Notes: generated by a model not told the origin, from the sequence alone. A stretch of 64,000 bases of DNA from Parachaetomium inaequale (GCA_033296685.1 MU854381.1:1-64000), one strand, 5' to 3'. Positions 19,380 to 32,900 are shown, counted from the first letter of the stretch. Numbers and translations: made by a program.

Positions 19380-22300
19380 CTAGCGGCTGCCGCCAACCGG
19401 GCTCCCAGGGTGATAGCCAACCGCAAGCTGGACAGGCTGCGGCGTCGGCCGCTCGTTCCCCGAGACGAACCTGATCGACTTGCCGCCTTGGTCGTCGTCG
19501 CGCACGTCGAAGCTGCCGCCGCCGTTGACCTCGTTGCCTTCGGTCTCGCAGATGTCGAGGAGTTCCTTCTCGTCGACGGCAAGGCCAAACATCTCGACCT
19601 GCGTCTTGATCCTCTCCAGGGAGGTAAAGGGGTTGCTGGCTTCGCCGTTGCCCTCCGTATTCCTCCTTGCGGAATTTGCAAGCTCCTCGCACGCGCGACG
19701 GAGCATCTTCCGCACGGCTACCGACCGCGGTTCGATAGGCCGGTCGACGACGCCCGGTCCTCCAAATGTCGAAGCTGCCGGCATTGGGTGGCCCCAGGGC
19801 ATGCTCATCGGGGCGTGGACGCTCAGCGGGCTGTGGCCAAAACCGGGAGGCGGAAGAGGGCCGAAGAGGTTGGGCTGTACCGCGCCCGGAGGCCCCCATG
19901 GGTTATGCGAGAACATGGGATCCATCCCGAACGGAGCCATTGGAAATCCTGGTGCCGGCCGGGGCCCGGGCGCTGAACCACCACGAGACAGACGGCCTGG
20001 AAAGTCCGGCGGGCCGTCATCCAGGTCGTCCAAAAGGGCACGGCTTCCCAGATGCGCCTCCGGCTCTGGCCTCGGCAGCCCGCCAGACGGTGACCCGCTC
20101 GAGGGCCGTTGACCTTGGACAACACTGGCTGGCCTCCCTATTGGTGTGGGCCGACTGATGGGCTGTGACGCACCTGCGTCAAAGCTTCCCGAGCCCTGGC
20201 GAGAGTGGGGAGACGGGCTGTCCTTTTGCAAGCCGGGAGTCATCACCTGGGCCATGCTCGGCACTGGAGACTCCATGGGGCCGTGGAAGCCCGGAGGCGG
20301 ATGCATAGGAAACCCTCGGTTCCCGCCCGGTCCGCCAAAGCCAGGCGGCATCGGCATCATTCCCGGCGCCGGTCTAAAACCAGGCATGGGAGGGAACAAG
20401 GGATCGCGATGGATAGCGTTACCGAATCCAGGGGGGATCTGAGGCAGGCCTGGCGGGAAAGACATGGCAGCACCCATGGGAGGGATACCGAAAGGGCCGT
20501 GCTGCGGAGGCAGTGGCTTGGTTGGGAAGCTCATCGGAGACGCGGCGTGTGACAGCGGCTGGGCACTGCTCTGCAAGCCGGTACCTGTAGCGCCGGAGTT
20601 GTTCGGAGGTGCTATCGGCCCGGGACTCGCGTGTACTGGTGTGATCGGGTGGGGAGACGGGTTTTGGCTTGCCATAGACCCAGAATTTGACGCAGCGCCC
20701 GATGAAGTGGCAGAGCCATCTTGTTGCGATGTCTGGCGCGTACGCATGGGTGTTGGGGCCTTTGGAAGCGCTGGCGTGGCCACTGGGATTTGTGGCGAAG
20801 CGTAAGATGTCGGCTGTTGCGGCAGTACCGGCACCGCGGCTACAGGGGGTGCGGGCGGTTGCTGGGCGGCGGACCGTTTTGGAAGCATAACAGGTACTGG
20901 AACCGCGGCGGCGAGGGTCGCGGCTTTGTGCGCCGCTCTCTCCTCCTTTTTCCGCCTCTCCTTGGTATCTTTCCCCTCTTTGGTCTCCTTGGCTTCTTTG
21001 GCCACCCTAGCCTCCCGCTCTGCCTTGGCCCTGGCCTCCTTCTCTCGCCGCTCACGCTCTTGCTGCTCTCTCCTCTCACGGTCCTTGCGTTCCTTGTGCT
21101 CGCGAGCTTCCTTCTCCTTTAAGCGGGCCTCCTCGCGGGCCTTCTTCTCCCGTTCTCGGGCTTCGCGGGCCTTCCGCTCGTTCTCTTCCCGCTCTTGTAT
21201 CTTGCGTAGGCGCTCTGCTTCCTTACGCTGGCGTTCCTCCTCCTCTGCCTTCCGCTGGGCCTCCTTCTTCTTCCGCTTTTCTTCGGCCTTGACTCGCTGT
21301 TCTTCAGCCTTGCGGACCTCCTCGGCTCTGCGTGCCGCCTCTTCGGCGGCCTTCTCGGCCTCCTTCCGAGCCTTCTCTTCGGCCTGGGCCTCCTTCTTCT
21401 TGGCAGCCTTGTCCTTGCGTCTCTGTGCGTCCTTGGCCTTCTTCGCCTTTCGCTGTGCATCTTGTTGATTCTCGGCTTCGATCTCCTCTAGGAGCTTGGC
21501 CTGGCGTTCCTTGGCGACTTTTTCTCGGTAGGCTGTAAGGACCCTTTGCTCAAACATGCGAGCGGCAAAGATTTGAAACATCCTCCTGCCTTCCTCCATG
21601 CGTTGCTCCTCGGTCATGGTATCCTGTTCCCCAGCATCAGTGCTTAGTTTTCCCAGTTAGAATCCGTCAACTGCATACCTCTTCATCTTGGCTGTCGTAT
21701 TCTTCCTCGTCATCTTCCTCGTACTCCTCCTCGTCGTCCTCAAACTCTTCCTCGTCGGGTGGTGGCGGGTGACTGTGGCCGTAACGGTCGCCATTCGCGT
21801 GGTCGTAGCCCCGGTCAAACTGCCCCCTTGCATCCTCTTCGCGGGCCATGCGGCGCTCCGCGAGCTGCTCCATCATTTCGATGAACTTCTTGCCGTCATT
21901 CTTGAGTAGGTCGTCGGCCACCGTCAAGATGCCGCCTAGAGAAGATGTGCCATAAGCGTTATTGCCAGTCCCTGAGAAGGGATAACTCTGTAAGAATGAT
22001 GGAAGAATGGGGAGTCTGTCCCTACCCTGCACAGTCAGGCTATTCCCGAAGTTGAAGAAATCGGCGGCGTAGTCGGATCGGTGCAGTTCTTCCGAGGGCT
22101 CTTGCTCTTCCTCGCTGTACATGTCGTCGTCCAGCTCCTCCTCGCTGTAGACTTCCTCGCCCTCGTCCTCCCCTTCGCCCTCGTCCTCGACCTCGGCCTC
22201 CTCCTCTTCTTCGTCTCCCAGATCGTCCATGATGCGCCCACGAGACGGCTGGTGGTTGGAGAAGCGCGAGTGGAGGCCGCGGGGCCGCATCCCGCCCATC

Positions 22301-23211
22301 GAACCAAACGACCTGCGGGGACGCAGCATTGGAGGCCCTTCGCCTTGGTTGGGGTGGTTGGCATACTGCTCCAGCTCCTCATAGTAGGCGTCGTAGAGGC
22401 CCTCCAGCTCCTCCTCGATGGCAGTCCGCTTCCTTCCACACACGGTGCAACTGCACGTGTGCTTCTGCTGCTCCTTCATCTTTTTCAGGACGGCATCCTT
22501 TTCAACTTTGACCAGGGACTTGCGCTCGGTTTCGCTCAGCCCCAGCCAGAACTCCTTGATCCGCTCACGCTCCTCTTGCGAGTTGGTGTTCCATATCTTC
22601 TCCCTCGACATCCCTGGGCGGTCGTGTTGCGGGGGCGGTGGAGGAGGGATAGGGGCGGGTGAGTGGCCATGATCGTCCAACGTGTACTGGCTGTCGTCTG
22701 GAAGCTCGTCGCCCTGCCCAGCGGTATTCTTCTTCTTTTTCTTTTTGGACTTCTTTGACTTCCCAGACGCAGCTTGCGCAGTCCCATTCAGGTACGGCAA
22801 CTGCTCCTGAGAATCAGGGCCCGGGCTCGGCTCCTCTTCATCGTCCTCTAGATCGGCGTCGGCCGACTGCTGGTCGTTGGTGCGGGGCGGGCTGGGGATA
22901 CCGTTGGCGGACGGGTTGTCCTGTGCTTGTTCGGCAGCCGCCTTGGCCGCGGCCTTTGCACGGCGCTTCTGCTTCTTTCGGTTCACAGGTTGAGCGGGTT
23001 CGGTCCCAGGCGCGGGGTGTGCTGCGGTTTTGGCAGGCGGAGGGGATGCGGTAGTCGGGGAAGTCTGCGCGGAATCGACAGGGGTGCTCATCTTGGGCAC
23101 TGTGATGAACTTTGATCCGTCTTTGTTTGTGTATTTTGCTGTACTCTTGGAGGTCGGAGAGAGAGGTACGGCGCCGGATGGCGGTGGCGGCGGGTTGCGG
23201 CTTCCCTTCAT
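19380..23211 (-). CDS. NST1: Stress response protein NST1
   Basis: Two exons (21679-23211, exactly 511 codons; 19380-21623; intron 21624-21678, GTATGC...CAG) encode 1258 aa. The N-terminal third has KKQKRRAKAAAKAA and KSKKSKKKKKKN basic patches, the conserved block REKIWNTNSQEERERIKEFW with a CSCTVCGRKR cysteine pair, then long Asp/Glu tracts and PSFLQSYPFSGTGNNAYGTS. After the junction (MTEEQRMEEGRRMFQIFAAR) comes a charged coiled coil of about 220 residues (Lys/Glu/Arg/Ala heptads), then Pro/Gly/Met-rich low complexity and a C-terminal block RPIEPRSVAVRKMLRRACEE. This order is the NST1 architecture of filamentous fungi; in yeast Nst1 affects salt tolerance and interacts with the splicing factor Msl1. 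The acidic and coiled-coil tracts keep other frames open on both strands, producing many shadow ORFs. Confidence 0.95.
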
Positions 23212-26200
23212 ATTCGATCGTGTTCGGCGACTCGGAGGAGGGGCCTGGTGATGACAGCATGAATTGGGGCTGCAGAAAGCCGCTGCAGCTTAGGGAACCG
23301 TGCGAAGACTAGAGGATAGTATTGTAAGCCGCGTGCCGTGACGAGGTTGCCAGGCAGTGTAAATGTCCAGATCAGCCGCGGCAGTGCGGGGAGGGCAGCA
23401 AACGGAAAGACGAAACTGGAGGGAGCAGTGGCCGCGAGGATCGGATGATTGCGAGGGACCGGGCGGAATCCGGGAGCAAAATCGCAGGTCTGGAAAGAAA
23501 GGCGGGTTTGAAATGGGGGGGACATTGCTGGGTGAATCAAGGGCAGGCCGGCGCCCAGGGCGGGAAGGCAGGGTTGGCGGGTTGCGGGCAAATTGACAGA
23601 GGGGTCGGCAACTCACATAAAGGTGCTGGGCGGGCGGACAAGAAATCGGAGTGCCAGGGAGGGTTGCCAGTCGAAGAGGCCGGCGCTTCGCTGGAGACGT
23701 GGCCGGGCTTGTTGCGCAGGACACGATGCGGGCCGAAGTCGTGGTGGGCTTCGGAGCTTTGTCGACTTGTTCTGTTCCAAGGTGTGCTTGCTGGCCGACG
23801 GATTTGTGGTCCCCAGCAGGCCGGGCATGCAGCGTTTCGTCCCAGAAGCCGTGCCTATTGGCCAGCCACCGCACGTGATCCGCCAGCCTCGCGCCTGCTA
23901 GCGTTGCGAGGTTCCGGAAAGGTTACCGAGTGTACCTGGTAATTACCCACCGAGACGACTCGGGACCTTTGACGCTTGCGGTTCTCATCGTTGATTTATT
24001 CGCCTAACCACCCCCGGTAAAGTTGAATGCCACCCATTGGACGGAAAACGAAAAAGCATCCCAGGGATGATTTTGCTGACCCTGTCTATGACACGCCTAG
24101 AGAGAACAGAGTGTGATCGTATAACTTGTGTGTGAACAGCTCTGTATTACGTGTATTGTATTGTAGAGACTATTGCTTGATTAATCTTACATCTCCTGTC
24201 ATTTTTGTTTTGAAATGACAACTTGATTGAGTGATGAATGGCCGAGAATTTTGATTCTGAGATAATAATGGAGTGGTTTAGACTCTGGAGGGACAGAGAA
24301 AACCTGTTCCAAGAAGGTGTCCTCGTGCTGGTGACACTTCTCTTGTTCACGACTTCCAGTGATTCGGGAGGCACATGCTCCATTTTACCTCTTCTGTCAT
24401 CTAGGTTTTGACGAACCAACTGTCTGAATTCCAATATGCAACTGATTAGTTTAGATACTGGGGCCAGACACAGTGACGCCGAGCTGTGGTGTTATCAACG
24501 AGGACCAGTAATCAGGACTAGTGGACTACCTAGCTAGGTATCACGAGATTATGAGGTTCGATGGGCATAGCACTGTACCTAGGCAGTGCTCAACACTTCT
24601 AGAAAGTCGAACCAGTACCATGACGTAATACTTGGTCTTGGAGAGTGAAAGCATTAAGGAATCTGGGAGAGGTAATATTCCCCTCGGACCACCTTTTGTA
24701 GGAAGCGGCAGAGAATGGCCCCCGAGGTCGCTCAGGACACAAAACATTGTGGCTTTTTGATTTTTCGCACCGTTGGTGTTGACTGCCGTACTAGTAGTGA
24801 GCTTAACCCTTTGGACACCTGACTTATAATCGAAGTTACGCGTGCAACGACAGGAGTTGTGTCGCGGTGCCGTTTGATAACTGTTCCCCTATTCCCCTAT
24901 TCCATCTCGAAAAGGGAACATTGAAAACGGTAGAACTAACAGACGGTACTTATAGACGAACAGGGCAGCCTGAGACGTGGCGCCGAGGCTGGAGAGGAAT
25001 ACCCGGGATACATCATTTGGCATCCCCAGAAATGTCCCAATAATGGCATGCAGCCATGACGGAACCCAGCCCCGAGGTCCAGTACCACGTGGGCATCGTC
25101 ATGGTTCATTCCACCCACCTGGTTTTGAAACATGCCAGGCTTCAGATGCCCAAACTGTTTTCTGCTTTTAACCGCATCGCTGTCCGGTTTCAGTTTCCAG
25201 GCTGCAGCAAGAAAGTGTAGAATACCGAACTTGCCAACCATGCCAGTGTTGGAATGGTCGATCGAGATGGGCTACACAGACAATTGGAGGGCCTCCAGCA
25301 CCCCTGGCTGTCTTCGCCGGAATAATCCCACCTCAACAAGTGTTGCCGGAGAAGGCGATGCACCGAATCTCAGCTGAGACAGACGGAAACGATTCGCGCT
25401 CGTCTCCACCGTGCCTGAAGCTCGCTACGACGCTCAATTCGGGGTTGATGCACAGCCTCACCCCGCCCCAGTGTTCACGGCCTATCAGACCCCTGAGATT
25501 CGACGCCCTGACGGCTGAGCACCCTCGCGGCTGTCGACCCACCACGAATACGACTTGTCGTTCGACGTCGAGTGGGCCGCATAACAGGAGATACGAAGTG
25601 ATCCGGCCTCAATGCGGTGCTGGGGGACCTGTTGGTCCAGTCGGAGCCCGGAGCAAGCTTCAGTTGCTGGAAATATCAGAGGATGATCCGTCCGGTGCCA
25701 ACAACCCGCATCCGTCTGCATAAACCGAAGGAACAGTTGAGGCCTCACTCAGGTGGCCTGTCTCGCAAACAGGCAGGTGGGACATGGAACGATTTCAACG
25801 AACAGGGAGCAGTCTAAATCCACGTGGCTCCTAGTTGTTTTCGTCAAGTCAATGAAACAAGTATGTGACAGAATATGTAGAAGGGCGGACAGTAGAGTCA
25901 ACGTGCAAAGGAGGGGAAGGAAAAGAATGGAGGGAGAAGGACACAACTGCCCGCTTACAGAAGTGTCCATGGCCGGACAACATGGTCGATTTTACGCAGC
26001 ATGACAGAGCAGAACGGGCACTCGGTATCGCGCCAAGCGAACCGGGACAGGACGAGGCCCGACAGAAACAGGGGCGTCCAGCATTATGTAATTGGCTGAC
26101 GAGCCGCTATCAACCCGCTGTTCCCCTCGAAATTTCCTAGGACCCGGACCTGAGTCCTGGGACAGCACATCCACACTGTATTAATTGGTACCGCCTCGCC

Positions 26201-26337
26201 TTCCACCCCGTTCAACGGTCGACCTCAACACCAGCCCGGATCGTTCCCACGACCGTGATTGCTGTCCATTCTTATTGCCACTGCGCACGACAACAGGATT
26301 TTCGAGCGAACCGACGCTCCCCTGCCCTTTGCCGACC
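23212..26337. other. 3.1-kb gene-poor interval
   Basis: Between the divergent starts of NST1 and RHO2. The first 700 nt are GC-rich and likely NST1 5' UTR/promoter; 24.1-24.9 kb is clearly A/T-richer; the last few hundred nt precede RHO2. No coding domain, tRNA or transposon protein was recognised. Confidence 0.4.
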
Positions 26338-27477
26338 ATGGCGAATGATCGCAATGCCCAGAATGTCATCCGCAGGTACGCTGCCCAGCTCGCCGAGGAC
26401 GGAACTGCCCGATCATGGGCCTTCTTCTCTGGAAGCCTTGCTTCGGCCGCCGAGCCTCGCTGACATGCCCGACTGTCTAGGAAACTCGTCATCATCGGCG
26501 ATGGTGCTTGCGGCAAGACAAGCTTGCTTAGTGTGTTTACGCTTGGTTTCTTTCCAACAGTGAGTGCCGGATAGTTGGGAAGCTTACCCCCCCACTGCTC
26601 CCAGAACTGACATGGCACGGCGTAGCATTATGTGAGTCGCTCCCAACCATGACCGCACTTCGAGGCGAGCCGACATCTCGCCCAGCAACCCGACGTCTCC
26701 CCGATCGAGATCCTCCCAAAACCCACACCACCGTGGCGATGCCCCCTTTCTGACAAGCCCGTCTCCCGCAGATACCGACCGTCTTCGAAAACTACGTGAC
26801 AGACTGTCGAGTGGACGGCAAGTCGGTGCAGCTGGCGCTTTGGGACACGGCCGGGCAGGAGGATTACGAGCGGTTACGGCCGCTAGCATACTCGAAAGCA
26901 CACGTCATCCTAATAGGGTTCTCGGTCGACACACCAGATTCTCTTGACAATGTCAAGCACAAGGTGGGTGGGCACAACTTATCGCAGATCCCGGTTGTCT
27001 CGTCACCCCGCTACCCTACCAAACGGCTTTGGCTTTCTCGCCGGTCGCTGCAAGCCGCCCCTGTGCGGTAGTCGTCGCCGTCATGTGTAACGGCGTGTAC
27101 GACGCACGCATCTCTATACTCGCCCCCGTTTTGAGACAGCGGATGTGCCGGGATAGGACACAGCTTGCTAACTGGTGCGGTCATAGTGGGTTGTAGAGGC
27201 ACAAGAACGGTGTCCCGACGTACCGATCATACTCGTCGGTCTGAAGAAGGACCTGCGGGACGACCCCGTGGCGATGGAGGAGATGCGGAAACGGTCCCAG
27301 CGCTTCGTCACCCCGGCAGATGGCGAGCACGCGGCCAAGGAAATCGGCGCCCGCAAGTATCTCGAATGTTCGAGTCTCAGCGGTGAGGGCGTGGACGACG
27401 TTTTCGAGGCGGCCACGAGAGCGTCGCTGCTCATGTTTGAGAAGACCGAGGGCGGCGGCTGCTGCGTGATATTATGA
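26338..27477 (+). CDS. RHO2: Rho-type small GTPase Rho2
   Basis: Five exons: 26338-26375, 26481-26559, 26626-26631, 26772-26963 and 27187-27477, giving 201 aa in one frame. Rho2 signals through protein kinase C to cell-wall alpha-glucan synthesis and polarity. Visible motifs: P-loop GDGACGKT, switch I FPT-HY-IPTVFENY, switch II WDTAGQEDYERLRPLAYSKA, GLKKDL (the G4 element), ECSSLSGEGVDDVFEAATRA, and the C-terminal prenylation box CVIL preceded by another cysteine. SKAH, GFSVD and GLKKDLR distinguish Rho2 from Rho1. The third exon is only 6 nt (CAT TAT = His-Tyr), bounded by TAG and GTGAGT; without it switch I would lose two residues but the frame would survive. Strong family fit; the micro-exon is inferred from the expected HY before the switch I proline. 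Confidence 0.93.
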
Positions 27478-28237
27478 GAAGCTGAATGGGAAAGGGAGCA
27501 TCCCGCGAACCATAGTGTTTGCAGACGGCTACGAGCCTTTCGGGAGAGGCGAGAGAGAGCATCTAGCCCTTATTCGGCCAGGGGCGGGTTCAACGGGGCC
27601 ATGGGGGAGATGCCTCCATCTCTCCAGCCGTTCCTCGGGCCCGCCTTTGGACACTTCGGATCCAGGGGTTTGTCATATCAGTCGGCATGAAACGGCCTCG
27701 ATGCGGAAGTTGGGGAGGCCAAGCTGTCAATTTATTTGTCGGACGCTCACATGCAGAGCGCGCCTAGCGAGTCATGATCCACGCTGTATTAATACGCTAT
27801 AGACTTTTAGTTTTCATTTTCCTTTCGATTGATGGCCTTGCACCAGGCTCTGGATAGGTACGGGCCGGATCATCATGAGGAAGTCAGGGTCGCGTGGCAG
27901 CACTGAAAATAGGGGTGGTATCGGGGAATGGGGGAGGTCAGACTGTCAATGCAGGGCATATTCTATTCTAGCGGTCGTCTAGCCGAGTCGGAACAAAAGG
28001 AGGTGGTAATCTAATGACAACCACTTGAGCATATCACCATGACATGATGGGCTCTTGCCGTCATTCAATATGGTACAGATAATTCTACATTTACAACAAA
28101 TCTAGCAGCAGACACCGACGACTGTTCAGAGCCCGTAGCAATTCAACCTTGCTGCCACCATCATCACTCCGCCCCAATCCACCCCCTTAATATCACGAAC
28201 AGACATGCTTCATCCTCCATCCTTCGCCACCCCCCGC
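27478..28237. other. Convergent intergenic region RHO2/mL40
   Basis: 760 nt of presumed 3' UTRs; no gene was recognised. Confidence 0.4.
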
Positions 28238-28873
28238 TCACCGCTTCCAGTCGTGATTCCACGCCACCTTGGCCGGCGTCTCGGTCTGCGCCCGCGCGTA
28301 CTCAATCGGCACCCCGTGCAGGCCGTACACGCCCTTCTTCTCCATGGCCACGCGGAACAGGTACCCCTCGTCGCGGGTGCCCGGCCCGGACGTCAGGCGC
28401 AGCGCCTCGCACGCGTTGCTCATGCTCTGGTGCTGGCGCATCAGGTTGCGCTCGCGGGCCTCGCGCTCGCGCCGCCGGAAGAGCAGCCACGCGCGGTGGA
28501 TGGTCCAGTGCCGCAGGTGCCGGTTGCGGCCCATGCGCAGCGGCGGCGGGATGCGGTTGGGCGAGAGCACCGCAAAGTGCGAGAGCATGTTGATCATCTT
28601 GGGGTCGCGCTGCTCCTCGACGCCGCGCTTGCCGCCCTTTTTTTTGCCGCCGGCCTGCGGCTTGCCTCCCGGCTTGCCGCCCGCTTTGGAGCCCTTGTTT
28701 GGGTTTTTGGCGCCCGGGGGTGCGAGGGTGGAGGGGGTGGTGGAGAGGGCGCGGGTTGATGGCGCGAGGCATTGTGTGGTTGTGGAGGGGGTGAAGGGCG
28801 TGGGTGTGAGGGCGGTCGGCCGGGTCAGGAACCGGGAGGCGAGGCCTCGGAGGGAGGGGAGGGAGAACGACAT
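28238..28873 (-). CDS. MRPL28: Mitochondrial large-subunit ribosomal protein mL40 (Mrpl28 family)
   Basis: Single exon, 211 aa. The first 50 residues (MSFSLPSLRGLASRFLTRPT and on, ending RALSTTPS) are a typical mitochondrial targeting sequence. A Gly/Lys-rich linker follows, then the mL40 body: MINMLSHFAVLSPNRIPPP, an Arg-rich helix (FRRREREARERNLMRQHQSM), MSNACEALRL, and the C-terminal YGLHGVPIEYARAQTE ... WNHDWKR. This C-terminal block is the family signature. Acts as a structural component of the 54S mitoribosome. Converges on RHO2. Confidence 0.9.
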   Translation of the reverse strand: MSFSLPSLRGLASRFLTRPTALTPTPFTPSTTTQCLAPSTRALSTTPSTLAPPGAKNPNKGSKAGGKPGGKPQAGGKKKGGKRGVEEQRDPKMINMLSHFAVLSPNRIPPPLRMGRNRHLRHWTIHRAWLLFRRREREARERNLMRQHQSMSNACEALRLTSGPGTRDEGYLFRVAMEKKGVYGLHGVPIEYARAQTETPAKVAWNHDWKR

Positions 28874-29943
28874 GGCGGCGGTTGTGGTCGCTGTCGTGTA
28901 GGTGTTTCGCAGTGGACTGCTCCGGGGAGTCGAATCGAGTTCGCCAGAGGTTGATGTTCGGAGCTCGATTGCGACAATCCGTGGTCTCCTCCGGGGCTAT
29001 GTGCCGGTAATGTCGGCCGTCTTGCTGGCGGGGGTCTTCAATCGCAGCGGGAACAGGTCGGAGGGTCAATTGGCACGGTGCCGTCGTGCTCGTCGCCGGG
29101 ACTCGGGGCGCGGTGGTGGATGCTCGCGGGAAAATTGAGAAGTCGAGCCAAGCGCGGGCCCGTGCCGATCAGCTCCGGAGCCGCCATTGGTCCCCCATGG
29201 CGGGTCGGTTACAGGGGGGTTGTGGGCCTGGCTGGGTCACTGCTCCAAGTCCCTGCAGCTTCATCCGTTTCAAGGTTTCTTTCATCCAAACAGCTCACTG
29301 TCAACAACCCATGACGCTCGCCGCCAAATTCAACTCCCTACAATCTCTCTTGTTTTCAGATAGCCGGTCGTAAGCTCGGCGGTACTCATTGAGACGGGGC
29401 TCAGTGTCACTGATCCTCATTCTAGGATGGGACACTCCCGTCATGACAAGTCCGTCCCAGGGCTTTGAGCTTGGACACACAGAGCTGCTCCTGATATCGC
29501 AGGGCCAGAATTACGGGATGGGCCATGTGCTGTGTTTCCCGGGCTCCTTCCCCCAGACCATCGGTGATTCTGGTTGGGACAAAGCGAAGCAACGAGCACA
29601 CTGGTCGGTCGAGTATCTAGTAGGGCGCCTACCCACCTCATGATCAACGCGGTCGACCCAGGACTTGGAATGCCTGGATGAGGCCGTGACCGCCCTTACG
29701 CAGTATTCTGACGTCTTCCGTAACGAACAGGAGATTACACAAGGTCATTACGTTGCGTTGACAGCGGAGCCCAAGGGCGTTGTCCCGCTATAAAATTTAA
29801 ACCCTCAGGACCCCGCCCCCGCCTTCCGGTCTTCGCTGCTCGATGACTGTCAACCAGCGAGCCCAGTGAGCGTTGGCTCTCTGTCCGTCCATCCACCGCC
29901 AACGCCCTATTCGAATCTGGTGCCGTCGTCACACATTGTCGCG
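28874..29943. other. Divergent promoter region mL40/ADE6
   Basis: 1.07 kb shared upstream region containing the ADE6 TATA element at 29789-29796. No gene was supported. Confidence 0.45.
29789..29796 (+). promoter_or_regulatory. TATA element of ADE6
   Basis: tataaaat within cgctataaaatttaaacc, 148 nt before the ADE6 ATG, at a usual spacing for a fungal TATA box. Only sequence and position support it. Confidence 0.5.
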
Positions 29944-32900
29944 ATGGCGCATGTCACTCTCGCGGGGGACTCCTGCTTCACGGCCGCCGAGACCCAGAAG
30001 CTCAAGGACCTGATCAACAAGGTGGCGCCCATCCAGGTCGCGACCTTGCGAGGCTCCTGGGTCTACTACGCCCACATCGAGGGCGACGCTGGCGCCGCCC
30101 AGCAGAAGCTCGCCCAGCTGCTTCCCCTGGCCGCCGAGCCTGAGCTGTCCGGCCCTCATCTGACGCACATTGGCTACGGGCGCAAGTGGTATGTCACTCC
30201 GCGGTACCTCTCGCCATGGAGCTCCAAGGCCACCAGCATCGCCCAGGTCTGCGGCTTCGAGCAGCAGATCCGCCAGATCGAACGCGGCCGCGTCATCGTC
30301 ATTGAGTTTGAGCAGCCCTACAACGACAAGACCGTCCCGTTCCGCGATATCCTGCACGACCGCATGACCGAAACCCTCACGACCGATGCACCCGACCTCA
30401 ATACCATGTTTGCCGAGGGGCAGTCCGCTGCTCTCGAGGTTGTCGACATCTTCGCCGATGGCCGGGACCCGGCGCAGGTGCTGAACGAATACAACAAGGC
30501 GCGCGGGCTGGCCCTAGACCAGTCCGAGGTGGACTACCTGGTGGAGAAGTTCACCCAGCTGGGACGCCCGCCGCATGACATCGAGCTCTTCATGTTTGCC
30601 CAGGTCAATTCGGAGCATTGCCGTCACAAGCAATTCAACGCGAACTGGACCATCGACGGGATGGCCAAGGGGAAGACGCTGTTCGAGATGATTCGGAACA
30701 CCCACAAGGTGACCCCTGACTACACCGTGTCTGCCTACAGCGACAACGCGGCGGTCATGGAGGGTGAGCACACCAACCTTTGGGCCCCGGATTATTCAAC
30801 TGGTTCTTGGAAGCTGCACAAGGAGCTCCTACACGTCCTGGCCAAGGTCGAGACGCACAACCACCCCACCGCCATCGCCCCCTTCCCGGGTGCAGCCACC
30901 GGATCTGGAGGCGAAATCCGTGACGAAGGAGCTGTTGGGAGGGGCTCGATGCCCAAGGCCGGACTCTGCGGCTTCTGGGTGTCGGATCTGCTCATCCCAG
31001 ACCACCGCGCTCCTTGGGAAATCGACGTCGGCCGCCCGGCTCATTTTGCCAGCAGTCTCGATATTATGCTCGAGGCCCCCATCGGCAGTGCCCGTTTTAA
31101 CAATGAGTTTGGCCGTCCCTGCCTCGCGGGCACCTTCCGCACGCTCCTCACGGCCGATGACAGCAAAGCGGAAGGGGAGTTCCGTGGTTACCACAAGCCG
31201 ATCATGATTGCCGGTGGTGTCGGCACCGTCAGGGAGAAGCACGCGCTCAAGCGCCCCGAGGATGTCGTGGAGGGCGCGCACGTCATTGTTTTGGGTGGCC
31301 CTGCTATGCTGATCGGTCTCGGTGGCGGTGCCGCTTCGAGCAATGCTTCGGGAGAGGGCAACGCCGAGCTTGACTTTGACAGTGTCCAGCGCGGCAACCC
31401 AGAGATGGAGCGGCGTGCGCAGATGGTGATCAACACTTGCGTGGGCCTGGGTGATCACAACCCCATCGCCATGATCCACGACGTCGGCGCCGGCGGTCTC
31501 TCAAACGCGCTCCCGGAGCTCGTCAGGGATGCCGGGTTTGGTGGGAGGTTCGAACTCCGTCAGGTCGAGAGCGTAGACAAGAGCATGAGCCCGCTCCAGA
31601 TTTGGTGCAATGAGGCCCAGGAGCGCTATGTTGTTCTTGTGAACAGCGACGGAATGGAGCGCTTCACCAGCATCTGCCGTAAGTTTGGTTCTTGTGCCGT
31701 TTGCCCACTACTTGCTAACGACGAAAAGGACGTGAGCGCTGTGGCTTCTCAGACGTTGGAACCGTCCTCTCCCGGGAGACGGACGGTGTCTCCAAGTTGA
31801 TTCTTAGTGACAGAGAATCAACCGAGTACCCGCGCCCTATCGACGTCCCGATGGACGTCCTCTTCCCCAAGGGCCGGAAGTTGGAGCGCATTGTCAGCTC
31901 CAAGAAGCCTGCATGGGCCGTTTTCGACCCCATCGCCAGCCTGAAATCGGCTGTTGGTAGTTCGTTGAGCGATGCGGACCTCTTCAAGCAGGCCGTTCAG
32001 CGCGTCTTCTGGGTGCCGTCGGTTGGGTCCAAGTCGTTCCTGATCACCATCGGCGACCGGTCGGTCGGTGGTCTGACGGCTCGCGATCAGATGGTCGGGC
32101 CGTGGCAGACACCGGTTGCCGACGTCGCTGTGACGGCGACGTCCTTCAACCTCAATGGCGCGAGAACTGGCGAGGCGATGGCCATGGGTGAAAAGCCCAC
32201 CATTGCACTCATCTCTCCTGCCGCTTCCGCCAGGATGGCTGTTGCCGAGAGTCTGCTGAATCTTGGAGCCGCAGACATCAAGGGCGGCAGCCACCGCGGA
32301 GACCTGCGGCGCGTGAAGCTCTCTGCCAACTGGATGGCAGCTGTGAACCACCCTGGCGAGGGTGCTGCGCTGTACAAAGCAGTGGAGGCCATTGGCATGG
32401 ATCTGTGCCCGAAGCTGGGCGTCAGCATTCCCGTGGGCAAGGACTCGACATCTATGAAGTCGTCGTGGAAGGATGGAGAGACCAAGAAAAGCGTGACTGC
32501 GCCTGTATCGGTTGTCATCTCAGCCTTCACGCTGGTGGAGGACGTCCGGCGCACCTGGACCCCTCAACTTCGCCGGGTGGAAGATGCCGGCGAGACTATC
32601 CTGCTCTACGTCGACCTGGCGCAGGGCCGCAAGGCTATGGGTGGCTCCGCTCTCGCCCAATCTCTAGGTGCCATCGGCCACGAGGCGCCCGATGTTCGGG
32701 ATGTGGACCTCCTGAAGGACTACTTTGATGCGCTGGCTCAGCTGCACGAGAGCGGTGTCGTCCTCGCCTACCACGACAAGTCCGAGGGCGGTCTCATCAC
32801 CACCATCGCCGAGATGATGTTCGCCGGCCGGTGTGGTGTCGACCTGATGATGGATGGTATCGCCGCTTCCGGAAGCCTGTCGGACATGATTGACGCCTTG

